NCBI GenBank assembly: GCA_050300015.1
Contig: JBNKWZ010000003.1
Coordinates: 3,763 to 67,762 of the forward strand
Length of the DNA stretch: 64,000 nucleotides
Direction of reading: 5' to 3'
DNA from: CAYZQH01 sp050300015
Lineage (GTDB): Bacteria > Pseudomonadota > Gammaproteobacteria > Pseudomonadales > Cellvibrionaceae
Below, piece by piece: positions 18,016 to 27,308 of this stretch. The notes beneath the pieces were generated by a model. It ran no database searches, had not been told where the DNA came from, and saw only the letters and a program-made list of their open reading frames with translations. Each line of letters begins with the position of its first letter. Positions within the stretch are counted from its first letter, which is position 1. The position numbers were made by a program, and so were the translations under genes.

Positions 18016-18753
18016 ATGAAGGCATTTTTTTACCACCGCCCTGCGGTGGCGAGTTTGTTGGCCATTAACTTGGCTGTGTTTGTGTTGTCGCTAGTCATGG
18101 AAAGCGGTGGGTATCATCTTGCGCCAGTACTGGGGTTGTATTATTTTGACTCCTATGCGTTTGATTACTATCAGGTTGTGACGCATTTGTTTACTCATGG
18201 AGGAGCACTACACATTACATTTAATATGGTTGCATTGTATTCCTTTGGTGTGGTGCTGGAGTCACTGTGGGGAGCCAAGCGGTTTTTGGTGTTTTATGCC
18301 ATTACGGGTCTCGGTGCCGCCATTTTGCACCAGGCCATGCAAGCCTATGAAGTGTACCAACTGGTAGATACCTTAACCCCTGGCAGTGACTGGGGTTTGC
18401 CGCAGGGATATTTGTTCGGCTCGCAATATCAAACGCTGAATCACTATTATTTTGTGCCGGTGGTGGGCGCGTCGGGTGCTATTTATGGTGTGTTATTGGC
18501 GTTTGGTTTGCTGTTTCCGAATGCCAAAATGGCGCTGATATTTTTACCCATTCCGGTGAAGGCCAAGTATGTTATCCCCGTTTTGATGTTGGTGGAATTG
18601 TTTTTGGGCGTTAAGAATTTTTCGTTTGACAATATTGCGCACTTTGCGCACTTAGGTGGGGCACTGTTTGGTTTTATTTTAGTGAAGTTCTGGGGGAGCC
18701 GAATCCCTCCAAAGGGACCATTCGTGTCCCCCAAGTCAGGTGGAAGATCATAA
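18016..18753 (+). CDS. rhomboid family intramembrane serine protease
   Basis: This 245-residue polytopic inner-membrane protein has about six membrane helices. THLFTHGGALHITFNMVALY carries the conserved loop-1/helix-2 His and Asn of rhomboids. The nucleophile is Ser153 in GASGAIYG and the partner His212 is in AHLGGALFGF. It would cleave transmembrane substrates within the bilayer. A hydrophilic stretch of about 45 residues (about 103-148) precedes the catalytic Ser helix and is longer than in GlpG. It follows the esterase gene by 37 bases and is probably co-transcribed. Confidence 0.93.
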   Translation: MKAFFYHRPAVASLLAINLAVFVLSLVMESGGYHLAPVLGLYYFDSYAFDYYQVVTHLFTHGGALHITFNMVALYSFGVVLESLWGAKRFLVFYAITGLGAAILHQAMQAYEVYQLVDTLTPGSDWGLPQGYLFGSQYQTLNHYYFVPVVGASGAIYGVLLAFGLLFPNAKMALIFLPIPVKAKYVIPVLMLVELFLGVKNFSFDNIAHFAHLGGALFGFILVKFWGSRIPPKGPFVSPKSGGRS

Positions 18754-18887
18754 GTTGGGTCAAAAAGAGGAGAGCTTGAAAAAGAAGAGTCAGTCCATCG
18801 GTAATTTGTGCAGTCGGTAGTATTACGCAGTATTCTTATTCCGGTTTAGTAAAGCCCTGTGGGCTTAAATTTCCTATACTGTTTAAA

Positions 18888-19107
18888 GGAACCTCTGATT
18901 AAGTCCCAATGGCTTTGAAGCCGTGTCCTTCGGGGTTTACAGAGCTTTCCGATATCTGCGGTAGTGATTGTCGTCAGACCACCAGTATGACTTGACCGCT
19001 ATGGATGGCGGAAATGCCATTTTGCAGGAGCATAAAACGGCCAAATCACTGCCTTGATCTCGAAAGCTCTGAAGGCCAGAAGCTATTGGGACTTGATTAG
19101 GGGTTTC
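18888..19107 (+). mobile_element. complete 220-bp MITE-like element, copy C
   Basis: The left end GGAACCTCTGATTAAGTCCC and the reverse complement of the right end, GAAACCCCTAATCAAGTCCC, are terminal inverted repeats that continue with CAATGGCTT / CAATAGCTT. TAAA at 18884-18887 and 19108-19111 is a candidate target duplication. There is no reading frame inside, so it must be moved by a transposase supplied elsewhere. Copy A (8218-8425) aligns along its length in the opposite orientation and copy B (17236-17282) shares only the ends. Confidence 0.8.
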
Positions 19108-19135
19108 TAAAGTCTATCTAAAAGAGGGTGAGACT

Positions 19136-19675
19136 ATGGCGGGGAACAAAAAATTCGATCATCTAGTGGAAGAACTTGAAGATCAGTTCCATGCGATACA
19201 CGACAAGATCGGTAAAGCGCGCGCGGATTATGTAGCTAAACATGAGAAGGAGCTGGAATCTGCCAAGAAGAAGGTAAGTATGTTCAGTGATAAATTGAGC
19301 AAAGCGAAAGAGCGTTATGCCAAGGCACTGGCGAAAGCCAAGAAAAGTTCAACTGAATCGGCGAACAACCAGTTGAAAAAGGCTAAAGCGGCTGTGACAG
19401 TGATGGCTTCTTCTCTAGGCGAAGCCAAAGAGATTATGACTACCGCGGAAGATAAGCTTAAAAGCGCAAAGCCCTTTGATAAAAAATTGGCTGCGCGTGC
19501 CAAAGCGTTAGCGCAGTTTGAGAAAGAGTGGGAAAAGAAACAAAAAGAAGCGGAGAAAGCCAAGGCCAAACGTGCCGCTGCACGTAAGAAAAAAGCGCCG
19601 GCCAAGCGCAAAGCCCCCGCCGCGAAAAAGCCCAAGACTGAAGCGCCTCCTCCGACTCAAGACCCTTCGTCGTAG
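19136..19675 (+). CDS. Lys/Ala-rich coiled-coil protein with histone-H1-like tail
   Basis: This 179-residue protein is made almost entirely of Lys, Ala, Glu and Ser. Residues about 1-135 form long heptad-like helices (coiled coil). The last 45 residues are a basic Lys/Ala/Pro tail (for example AAARKKKAPAKRKAPAAK) like bacterial histone-H1-like or AlgP-type proteins. Such tails bind DNA or RNA non-specifically, so a nucleoid-associated role is plausible, but the low complexity makes family assignment unsafe. AGAGGGTGAG before the ATG is a good ribosome-binding site. A strong terminator follows. Confidence 0.8.
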   Translation: MAGNKKFDHLVEELEDQFHAIHDKIGKARADYVAKHEKELESAKKKVSMFSDKLSKAKERYAKALAKAKKSSTESANNQLKKAKAAVTVMASSLGEAKEIMTTAEDKLKSAKPFDKKLAARAKALAQFEKEWEKKQKEAEKAKAKRAAARKKKAPAKRKAPAAKKPKTEAPPPTQDPSS

Positions 19676-19718
19676 CAAGATTGTAGGCGCACTCGCGTCA
19701 TTGCAATGTCACTTTATT

Positions 19719-19746
19719 AAAACGGCGCCGATAAAGGCGCCGTTTT
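19719..19746. terminator. bidirectional terminator between convergent genes
   Basis: AAAACGGCGCC (19719-19729) and GGCGCCGTTTT (19736-19746) are perfect 11-bp arms around a 6-base loop, with A and T runs on the outer sides. It can serve both the coiled-coil gene (+) and the giant gene ending at 19775 (-). The same core stem occurs at 28154-28178. Confidence 0.88.
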
Positions 19747-19774
19747 CGGTTTGAGCTGATGGTGATTGAGTCAG

Positions 19775-22700
19775 CTAGGGTAGCCCATTGATCCACTGCT
19801 CTAGGACATCCATATACTGCGCGTCCTCTAAACGCCTACCCAAGGGCGGCATGCGGTCATCGGGATCAACGCTTTGATCCCGAATGTAGAGTATGGAGTT
19901 GTCGGGATTACCTGGGTCCACCACAAAGGGGTTGGCCAGCCCATAGTCGGCGAGGTAGTCCCGGTGTTCAGCCACGGCTCCCAAGACAACACCTTGCTCG
20001 GCAAGCGGTGTTTCGAATCGCGCGTCCCAATTGGAGGCGATGCCCTGAGGGCCATGACATTGCGAGCAGTTTGAGTCCCAATAGGAGCGCACGCGGTGTT
20101 CGAGCGTTTTGGTGGTGTCACCAATGTGTGCATGTGCGGGCAGGGTGTTCAAAGCCCCTTCATCCAGAGCTTGATCAAACAAACCAAGGTGATTCCATGT
20201 GGCCAGCTGGTTGGTGGTCACCCCACTGGGGTACAGCCATTCTTTGTTGAGTGCCGCCGTTTTGGGCCCGAGCACACCTTTGGTATCTTCGTTATGGCAA
20301 GTTAAACAGTCGTTGGGACTGGGGTATGTCCAGGTTTGCGTCCAGTCACCACCAGGCGCACTGATGGTTATGTCCTCATTGAACACCGTGGTTAATAGAT
20401 CTGCATCCGACCCATCTGCTCGCCACTTGTAGGTAACCCCATAGAGAGAGCCGCCAGGTTGGATTACCGTAATACGGGTTTCTAAGCGGCGCAGGTTGCT
20501 TGGGTCAGCCTCGTCAACGGGTAATGCAAAGTGCTTGAGGAATACCGTACCTTCAGGCCATTGCCATTTGCCCTCCGCCTGAAAGCCGACTTTCTGGCCG
20601 GACGGTACCGAAACCCAACGAGATTTTACGGCTCTGTCCGACCAAAGCGGGGATATGGGCTCATAGGGTACAAAGCTACTGGCCGGTATTAAATTGCCCA
20701 CGTCCGAAAAAGCGCCCGTTTGCGACAACAAAGTGGGGACATTGCTTAAATCTGGTGCTGCGTCAGCAGGCATATTTAAGTAGGGTTCTGCGAAGGGTCG
20801 ACAACTCAGTCCATAGCTTGGGTCTGGGGTGCACTCGTCGGCCAGGTGCAGCGTAAAGTCGGTGGTGCCAGAGACGGTCGCCACCAATTGCAATGTGCCG
20901 CCACTGTCTGCGGACACATATTGGCCATTGATGGTCCGAATGACATAGCTGCCGTCGGGGGTTTCCACTAAATTGAAACTTTGGTCCGTCCCAATGCTGG
21001 TTGCGCTAAGTATCACGGTTCCCCCGTTCGATTGCCCGAGGTACAAGCCCGATGTGACTGAGCGCAAAGCGATGTTCCCAGTGCCGGTGCTTTCAATGGC
21101 AAAAATGGTGTCGTTGTTGACGGATACACGGTTTGCCACCGGTGGGTTGGTGGCCGCCACAAACTGACCATTGCTGGCTTTCATCACAATGGTCTTGCCA
21201 GGGGTGTAGTCACCTTGCTTACGAATCACGATGCCTGCCACCGTGGGGTTCTCTACACTCTGAATAAAATTCAGGTTCAAAATACCGTCGTTCACGGTGG
21301 TGGTGAAGTAGCGGTCATAAGCGGTATTGGCGCCAATTTCTGCAACGATATCCAAATTGGTCACTACACGTTGGCCTTCAAGGTCGATGTGAAAACTGCG
21401 TTCGCCCGGTGCGTCAAAAAAGATGTCGGCCATTTGTATTTGAACATCGTAGGTGCCATCTTCCACCGGAAATTCAAAGCTCAGGTCGCCATCCAACCAT
21501 AACTGTGTTTGGTACAGTGTGTCATCTTCGGTATTGGCAATGGCGGTACTGACCGTTTGAAGATTACCCTCATAGACATAATTGTGTGGCTCGTAGTCGG
21601 TGCCGTTTGCGGCAGAATACGCATCACCCGCGACATTCACGGCATAGTAGGTTTTGGGCGTGATTACATCAGGCCCTGTGCCGGTGTAACGTACTTCCAT
21701 TAGTACGCCGGCGTAGGGCGGTGACGAACAACAATTCGCACCATAGGCCAGCATGTAGAGCCGGTTATTGTGGGCAGATATTTCACCGTCAATAATGCCG
21801 CCGACCAAATCGTTGTCGAGCCAAAGCCGAGGTTGCGCGGTATTTTGTGTGACATCGGTTTCAAACACTTCGTCGTTATTAAAATTCCAATAAATCAATC
21901 GGCCGTGAAAATAGCTAGGCAATTTAAAGGGGTCATCAATGCTGTCGTCCCATCGATAAATACCCGCAAGCATGGTGGCGCGGTGGCTCATCACATGCCA
22001 GGCCGGTTGCGCGTCGGGTAAATTGAGCGCCCCGGTGTTGTTCGGCGAATCATTGATGACATTCGTGGGGTTAAAGGGCGCACCACTGATGCCGGTTGCA
22101 AAATCATAGTCAACATACGCTTCGTTGTTACCCGCAAAATACGGCCAACCAAAGTTGCCCGCTTGGTTGGTGCGATTAATTTCATCATAACCTGCTGGAC
22201 CGCGACTGGGGTCACCCGCACCCGCATTGGGCCCAACGTCAGCCCAATACAACCAGTTGGTTTGACTGTCGATGGCAATGCGGAAGGGGTTGCGATTCCC
22301 CATGGTGTAAATCTCTCCTCGGTGCAATGCGTCTGGTGCAAATAGATTGCCGGGTGGGAGGCTGTAACCACCGTCTGCTGTTGGTGTAATGCGAAGGATT
22401 TTGCCGCGCAGGTCGTTGGTGTTGGCCGAAGATTTTTGCGAATCCTGTGGACTTTGGTTGGGTCGTTCGTCGATGGGTGCGTAGTCATCGGACGAGTAGG
22501 GGTCTGTATTGTCTCCGGTAGAGATGTACAGATTCCCAAGGGCATCAAAGACCATAGCTCCCCCCATATGGCAACAAAATTGTTGTTGAACACCGTAACT
22601 GAGGAGAATGGATTCAGCCGCCACATTCAATGTATTGTCGGGGTTAATGGGGATACGTGAAATGTGGTGTACCGGGTCGGTGGGGTCTGTGTAATGAAAA

Positions 22701-25700
22701 TATGCATATCGATTAGTGAGGAAATTGGGGTCTAACGCCATACCAATTAAGCCACCCTCTTCAAAACTGTTGGTCGCTAAAATAGATTTTTCCACCAATT
22801 CACCATTTTCAAATGCATAGAAATGGCCCAGGCGTCCGATAACGTATAAGTCGCCCGCCTTGGAGATTTCCAGCTGCATAGGTAGGTTAATGCCCACCGC
22901 TAAGGGAATGGTTTGGAAGTCGGACATGGCAGGGGGGGTTCCCGTCCAAGGGGGTACGCTACCCAACTCGCACCCTTCCGCGTTGACGGGTGTGTTTGTG
23001 GGGGTGCCGGGACACTGATCGGCACTGTCGAGCACGCCGTCGCCGTCTGTATCTGTATCATTCAATTCCAAGGGTGTGAATTCGAGCCAGTTGAGGCTAA
23101 ACCATGAAGTGTCCACATCCATCCGCAAGGTCTGCGCGCCGGCAGGAATGTCGACTTCACCCAAGGATTGAGTCTGCCAGGTTTGCCAGCCGCCGGTGCT
23201 GGTGACGGTGTGAGAGGTGAGAAGATTACCATCCAGTGACAAGGTGAAAGCGCCACCGTCGTTGGCTGATGCCACGCGAATGCTAACCAAATAGCGCCCG
23301 GCACTGGCGGGCAGGGAGTATTCCACCCATTCACCGGCCTCAATCCAACCGAGGTTACAGTTTCCTTCGCTATCCAGAGTATCCTCAACATCCGTATCTA
23401 ATCCGTTGTATACACATTGAGTCACCGAGCCCTCATTGCCTGGGGTGGTGTCCGCTGCGTCGGTATAGTCTTCTGCTTCAATGCGCACAGGCAAAGTGGC
23501 CGTTGTTTCACAGCCATTGGCGTCAACTGAAGCCCCTGGTTGAGTGTCCGGACACTGATCTATGCCATCCTCTACGCCGTCGTTGTCAGAATCTGTAGGC
23601 AATGGACAGCCCATGACATCTACTTCGGTGCCAGATGGAGTGCCAGGACACTGATCCAAACTGTCGATAACGCCATCACCGTCTGAATCTTGAGGCAGCG
23701 CACAACCCACGGCATCCACCGGCGTGTCGGAAGGTGTTCCCTGACATTGGTCTACTGTATCGTCAACACCGTCACCGTCTGCATCCTGAGCAAGGGCACA
23801 ACCGTTTCCATCCACCGCGGTGCCAAAGGGTGTTCCTGGACATTGGTCTTGCGCGTCGACAATACCATCACCGTCTGAGTCTTGAGGCAGCGCACAACCC
23901 ACGGTATCAACGGATGTGTCGGCAGGCGTTCCTGGACATTGGTCTACTGTGTCGTCAATCCCGTCACCGTCGGTATCCAGCACAAGGGTACAGCCGTTTT
24001 CATCCACCTCGGTGCCAGAGGGAGTTTGTGGGCAATGGTCGGTGTCATCTGTTACGCCGTCGCCATCGGAATCCGGTGAAATCGCACTGTGGGTAAACTC
24101 CAACCAATTGATATTGAAGCCGGCTGCAGTTATTTCGATTCGTAGAGTGTGGCTACCACCTGCGAGCGTTACGTCCCCTAAGGATTGAGTAGTCCAGGTT
24201 TGCCAGCCTTGAGTGCTGTCGACACTTTGATTAAACAGTGGCTCGTCGTCGATCAGTAGTGTGTAAGCGCCACCATTTTGGGCTGCTGCGACTCTTGCTG
24301 TTAATGCGTATGTCCCATGGGAGAGTTCAAAGGTATATTCCAGCCATTCGCCTGCGTTAAGCCAGCCCACATTGCAGCCGTCACCCGCATCACTCGCGTT
24401 TTCTACGTCTACATCCAGGCCGTTGTAATCACATTGGGTGGGTGCGCCAGAGTTACCTGCGGTGTTGTCGCTGGCTGCACTGTAGGCCTCCGCTTCGATT
24501 TTATAATCCGAAATCAACGCACAACCTTGAAGGTCCACCATTGCGCCAAAGGACGTTTGTGGACACAGATCATCAGCGTCTATGACGCCGTCACCGTCAG
24601 CATCTGCAAGAGCCCCCGCGGGTTCTATCGACAGCCAATTTAAGTTAAACCAAGACGTATTCATCTTAATACGCAGGGTGTGTGGGCCAGGGGAGAGGTT
24701 AATGTCTGCAACGGTCACCGTTTCCCAAACTTGCCAGCCGCCGGTGGTTGGCAATGTTGTGGTGACGATTTCTGTGTCATCGATCAATACGGTAAAACTG
24801 CTACCTGCGGTATCGGTAGCCACTCGTGCAGAAAGTGTATAGGCACCTTCAACCAGATTAATGGAGTACTCTAGCCATTCGTTTGCATTGATCCAGCCCA
24901 CATTGCAGCCACCTCCGGTATCTAAGGTATCTTCAACGTCTACATCTAAGCCGTTGTAGTTACAATCGCTAATAGCGCCTTCATTGCCTACAGAGTTGTC
25001 CGACGCTGCGGTGTAGTTTTCGGCTTCTATTTGTAGTTCTGTCTGAGCATCTACCTGGCAGCCTGCGGCGTCGACTGAAACATTCGGCGCTGTGCCTGGG
25101 CAGTCGTCATTCTCGTCAAATACACCATCGCCATCGCTGTCTTGTGGCAATGGACAGCCACTAGTATCGACCGCAATACCGGTCGGTGTACCAGGGCATT
25201 GATCATTTGCATCATCAATTCCGTCGTTGTCACTGTCGCTCGATATTTTGCACCCCAGGGCATCCACTGAGGCGCCAGAAGGTGTGCCCGGGCATTGGTC
25301 AAGGCCGTCGAAAACCCCATCACCATCACTATCAATTGGGCAACCTGAGGTGTCGACGAGAGCTCCTTGTGGGGTTGCAGGGCAGGTGTCTGCGGCATCG
25401 TTTACACCGTCGCCATCTGTGTCTACAAGAATGGCGCAACCATTGGCATCAACGGCAAGGCCTGGCGCAGTTTGTGGGCATTGGTCTAAGCCGTCGTAAA
25501 CACCGTCATCGTCCGAATCCAATGGGCAGCCATTGACGTCAGTTACAGCCCCTTCGGGGGTGCTGAGACACTGATCTAAACCATCAAACACGCCATCGCC
25601 GTCAGAATCCAACGGACAACCGACAGTGTCCACTGCCGCACCGGCAGGTGTGCTAGGGCACTGATCCTCGTCGTCATTGACGCCATCGGCGTCACTGTCA

Positions 25701-26776
25701 GTCGCTGTGTTAATGGGCTCAAACAGTAGCCAGTTAATATTAAAATCGGCAGAGGCCATTTCGAGCCGTAATGTTTGAGCGCCACTTCCCACGGTAACGG
25801 AACCCAGTGTAATGGTATCCCACACTTGCCATCCGCCCGTGTTTGTCACGGTTCCTATGGCGACTTCACTGCCATCGATCAGCATGGAAAAAGTTCCGCC
25901 CGTCAAATCGGAAGCCACTCTTGCTGAGACAGTATAAACACCGGCAGGTAAGGCTAAGCCATACTCAACCCATTCTCCCGCGTCAATCCAACCGAGGTTA
26001 CAGCCGCCTCCGGTATCCGTGGTGTTTTCTATGTCAGCATCCAATCCGTTGTATGTGCATTGGGTGGGTGCACCAGAATTGCCAATACTGGTATCAGAGG
26101 CCGCAGTATAGTTTTCTGCTTCTATCTGGTATGTGTCTGTGGTTTGAATGGGGCATCCATGGGTATCAACAGAGACGTTCGGTGGAGTGGATGGACATAA
26201 GTCCTCATCGTCCAAAATGCCGTCGCTGTCACCATCTGTGGGCTCTGCGCCACAGGTTGTGCCTTCGTATACATTAATATTATCCAACTGTACGCTGGCA
26301 CTATTGAGGCCCATATTGAAGACCAAGCGCGCAGAATCGTCGGTTTGGTTGGCGCTAAAGGTATAGGTGTAATTTTGGTAGGTTGTGGTCAGGCTAACCT
26401 GCGTATCCCCAGTCACTATGCTGCTGTAATTTGGGGTGCCATCTGCATCGATGTAGGTGATTAGGGTACGGTTGGCGCTGGCTTTAGCGCTAAAGCACAG
26501 GGTATAGGTGCTGCCTTGAGTGATGGCAAAGCCTGGGTGACTGAATTGGACTTCCCATGCGTTTTCCTGAACGGCTTGAATGTCAAAGCTTGCCTCCCCG
26601 TTAAAAGTTGCCAGAGCAGAATTGTTCGGTAAGTAGGTTCCAAAACCTTCTTGGCCGCTGTCAAACGTGCCGTTGCTAGACAGTAAACTCCCTTGAGCAC
26701 CGTAACTTCCAACTGAAAAAGCCACACTGGCTAATAATAAATAGGTTTGTGTGGCTTTGTGGGTTCGTTTGGTCAT
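19775..26776 (-). CDS. giant secreted multidomain PQQ-type sugar dehydrogenase with CBM6, TSP3, malectin and two-haem cytochrome c domains
   Basis: This 2333-residue protein has a signal peptide at about 1-27. A CBM4/9-like domain (30-172) is followed by four CBM6 domains (216-355, 582-719, 758-896, 1097-1236, each opening like QIEAENYTAASD). These are separated by 16 Ca-binding thrombospondin type 3 repeats (DSDGDGVxDxxDxCPxTP, ending GC). Then come a PQQ-dependent glucose/sorbosone-dehydrogenase-like propeller (1285-1698, GGLIGMALDPNF), a malectin domain (1708-1853), a beta-trefoil/fascin-like region (1860-1978) and an HNE_0200-type end with haem motifs CLTCH (2157-2161) and CSQCH (2237-2241) and a likely axial Met2309. 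It would bind a polysaccharide, oxidise a sugar and pass electrons through the haems, perhaps to a lytic monooxygenase or the respiratory chain. The role is inferred. AGAGG precedes the ATG. Confidence 0.9.
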   Translation of the reverse strand: MTKRTHKATQTYLLLASVAFSVGSYGAQGSLLSSNGTFDSGQEGFGTYLPNNSALATFNGEASFDIQAVQENAWEVQFSHPGFAITQGSTYTLCFSAKASANRTLITYIDADGTPNYSSIVTGDTQVSLTTTYQNYTYTFSANQTDDSARLVFNMGLNSASVQLDNINVYEGTTCGAEPTDGDSDGILDDEDLCPSTPPNVSVDTHGCPIQTTDTYQIEAENYTAASDTSIGNSGAPTQCTYNGLDADIENTTDTGGGCNLGWIDAGEWVEYGLALPAGVYTVSARVASDLTGGTFSMLIDGSEVAIGTVTNTGGWQVWDTITLGSVTVGSGAQTLRLEMASADFNINWLLFEPINTATDSDADGVNDDEDQCPSTPAGAAVDTVGCPLDSDGDGVFDGLDQCLSTPEGAVTDVNGCPLDSDDDGVYDGLDQCPQTAPGLAVDANGCAILVDTDGDGVNDAADTCPATPQGALVDTSGCPIDSDGDGVFDGLDQCPGTPSGASVDALGCKISSDSDNDGIDDANDQCPGTPTGIAVDTSGCPLPQDSDGDGVFDENDDCPGTAPNVSVDAAGCQVDAQTELQIEAENYTAASDNSVGNEGAISDCNYNGLDVDVEDTLDTGGGCNVGWINANEWLEYSINLVEGAYTLSARVATDTAGSSFTVLIDDTEIVTTTLPTTGGWQVWETVTVADINLSPGPHTLRIKMNTSWFNLNWLSIEPAGALADADGDGVIDADDLCPQTSFGAMVDLQGCALISDYKIEAEAYSAASDNTAGNSGAPTQCDYNGLDVDVENASDAGDGCNVGWLNAGEWLEYTFELSHGTYALTARVAAAQNGGAYTLLIDDEPLFNQSVDSTQGWQTWTTQSLGDVTLAGGSHTLRIEITAAGFNINWLEFTHSAISPDSDGDGVTDDTDHCPQTPSGTEVDENGCTLVLDTDGDGIDDTVDQCPGTPADTSVDTVGCALPQDSDGDGIVDAQDQCPGTPFGTAVDGNGCALAQDADGDGVDDTVDQCQGTPSDTPVDAVGCALPQDSDGDGVIDSLDQCPGTPSGTEVDVMGCPLPTDSDNDGVEDGIDQCPDTQPGASVDANGCETTATLPVRIEAEDYTDAADTTPGNEGSVTQCVYNGLDTDVEDTLDSEGNCNLGWIEAGEWVEYSLPASAGRYLVSIRVASANDGGAFTLSLDGNLLTSHTVTSTGGWQTWQTQSLGEVDIPAGAQTLRMDVDTSWFSLNWLEFTPLELNDTDTDGDGVLDSADQCPGTPTNTPVNAEGCELGSVPPWTGTPPAMSDFQTIPLAVGINLPMQLEISKAGDLYVIGRLGHFYAFENGELVEKSILATNSFEEGGLIGMALDPNFLTNRYAYFHYTDPTDPVHHISRIPINPDNTLNVAAESILLSYGVQQQFCCHMGGAMVFDALGNLYISTGDNTDPYSSDDYAPIDERPNQSPQDSQKSSANTNDLRGKILRITPTADGGYSLPPGNLFAPDALHRGEIYTMGNRNPFRIAIDSQTNWLYWADVGPNAGAGDPSRGPAGYDEINRTNQAGNFGWPYFAGNNEAYVDYDFATGISGAPFNPTNVINDSPNNTGALNLPDAQPAWHVMSHRATMLAGIYRWDDSIDDPFKLPSYFHGRLIYWNFNNDEVFETDVTQNTAQPRLWLDNDLVGGIIDGEISAHNNRLYMLAYGANCCSSPPYAGVLMEVRYTGTGPDVITPKTYYAVNVAGDAYSAANGTDYEPHNYVYEGNLQTVSTAIANTEDDTLYQTQLWLDGDLSFEFPVEDGTYDVQIQMADIFFDAPGERSFHIDLEGQRVVTNLDIVAEIGANTAYDRYFTTTVNDGILNLNFIQSVENPTVAGIVIRKQGDYTPGKTIVMKASNGQFVAATNPPVANRVSVNNDTIFAIESTGTGNIALRSVTSGLYLGQSNGGTVILSATSIGTDQSFNLVETPDGSYVIRTINGQYVSADSGGTLQLVATVSGTTDFTLHLADECTPDPSYGLSCRPFAEPYLNMPADAAPDLSNVPTLLSQTGAFSDVGNLIPASSFVPYEPISPLWSDRAVKSRWVSVPSGQKVGFQAEGKWQWPEGTVFLKHFALPVDEADPSNLRRLETRITVIQPGGSLYGVTYKWRADGSDADLLTTVFNEDITISAPGGDWTQTWTYPSPNDCLTCHNEDTKGVLGPKTAALNKEWLYPSGVTTNQLATWNHLGLFDQALDEGALNTLPAHAHIGDTTKTLEHRVRSYWDSNCSQCHGPQGIASNWDARFETPLAEQGVVLGAVAEHRDYLADYGLANPFVVDPGNPDNSILYIRDQSVDPDDRMPPLGRRLEDAQYMDVLEQWINGLP

Positions 26777-27308
26777 GCTTTGCCTCTATTTTCCATACAT
26801 AAAAGTCAAATGGAATTGAACAGGGAAAAGAGGGTAGCGTGGCTGCGTGGTTGCCCGATGGGTGGTGGGGTATGCCAGCTTACTATCCTTAGGCTGCTTT
26901 CCATTTAGAGTCATCACTAGCAGACGCAAATCATTGGAGCAACTGGGTGCTTTTTCTTATTGGGTATCTTACTGGGCGGTTATTCATCATCCAAATTGAC
27001 CACCGTGATTCGTTGTGCTCGCGTTCGCGTCTGCTAATGATACTCTCAACAGCAATATATATACCGATACCGCCATAGCTTTTGTTTATAAGGGGTTGTG
27101 AGCGGCATCACAATTGCTGAGGGGAGAGTTGTAAATTAACCCGACATGGTGGGGCTTAAGCGAAGAGCTTATATAGGTTTGAGCGAGGCGGGTTTATGAT
27201 GTAAGGCGCGGTGTTAATAGAAGTTGTTGGTCAGCTTCCAAGGGTAAGCGAGGTATTGTGTTAGGGTGAGGCGTGAACACAGTGCGATGGTTTAAATCAA
27301 CGCGGTCT
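26777..27308. other. 532-bp region upstream of the giant gene
   Basis: No gene is supported. The part next to 26776 holds the leader (AGAGG) and presumably the promoter of the giant gene. It contains the widely spaced inverted repeat described at 26914-27040 and an AT-rich stretch (ATATATATACC near 27055). Confidence 0.5.
26914..27040. repeat. spaced 14-bp inverted repeat upstream of the giant gene
   Basis: TCACTAGCAGACGC (26914-26927) and GCGTCTGCTAATGA (27027-27040) are complementary in 13 of 14 positions and are 99 bases apart. They could be paired operator sites for a looping regulator or the ends of a small decayed element. No target duplication is visible. Confidence 0.5.

Noticed and set aside
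19315..19635. Minus-strand Ala/Leu/Phe-rich frame over the coiled-coil gene
   Set aside because: It arises from the Lys/Ala codon bias of the sense gene and has no independent support.
23690..25536. Many open frames on the plus strand over the giant gene, some over 100 codons, with repeated motifs
   Set aside because: They mirror the repeated TSP3 coding units on the minus strand, which has a clear signal peptide and domain order.
23500..26250. Regularly spaced DNA repeats that might suggest a CRISPR or satellite array
   Set aside because: The repeats are the coding sequence of the 16 TSP3 units, with codon-level variation and intact frame.
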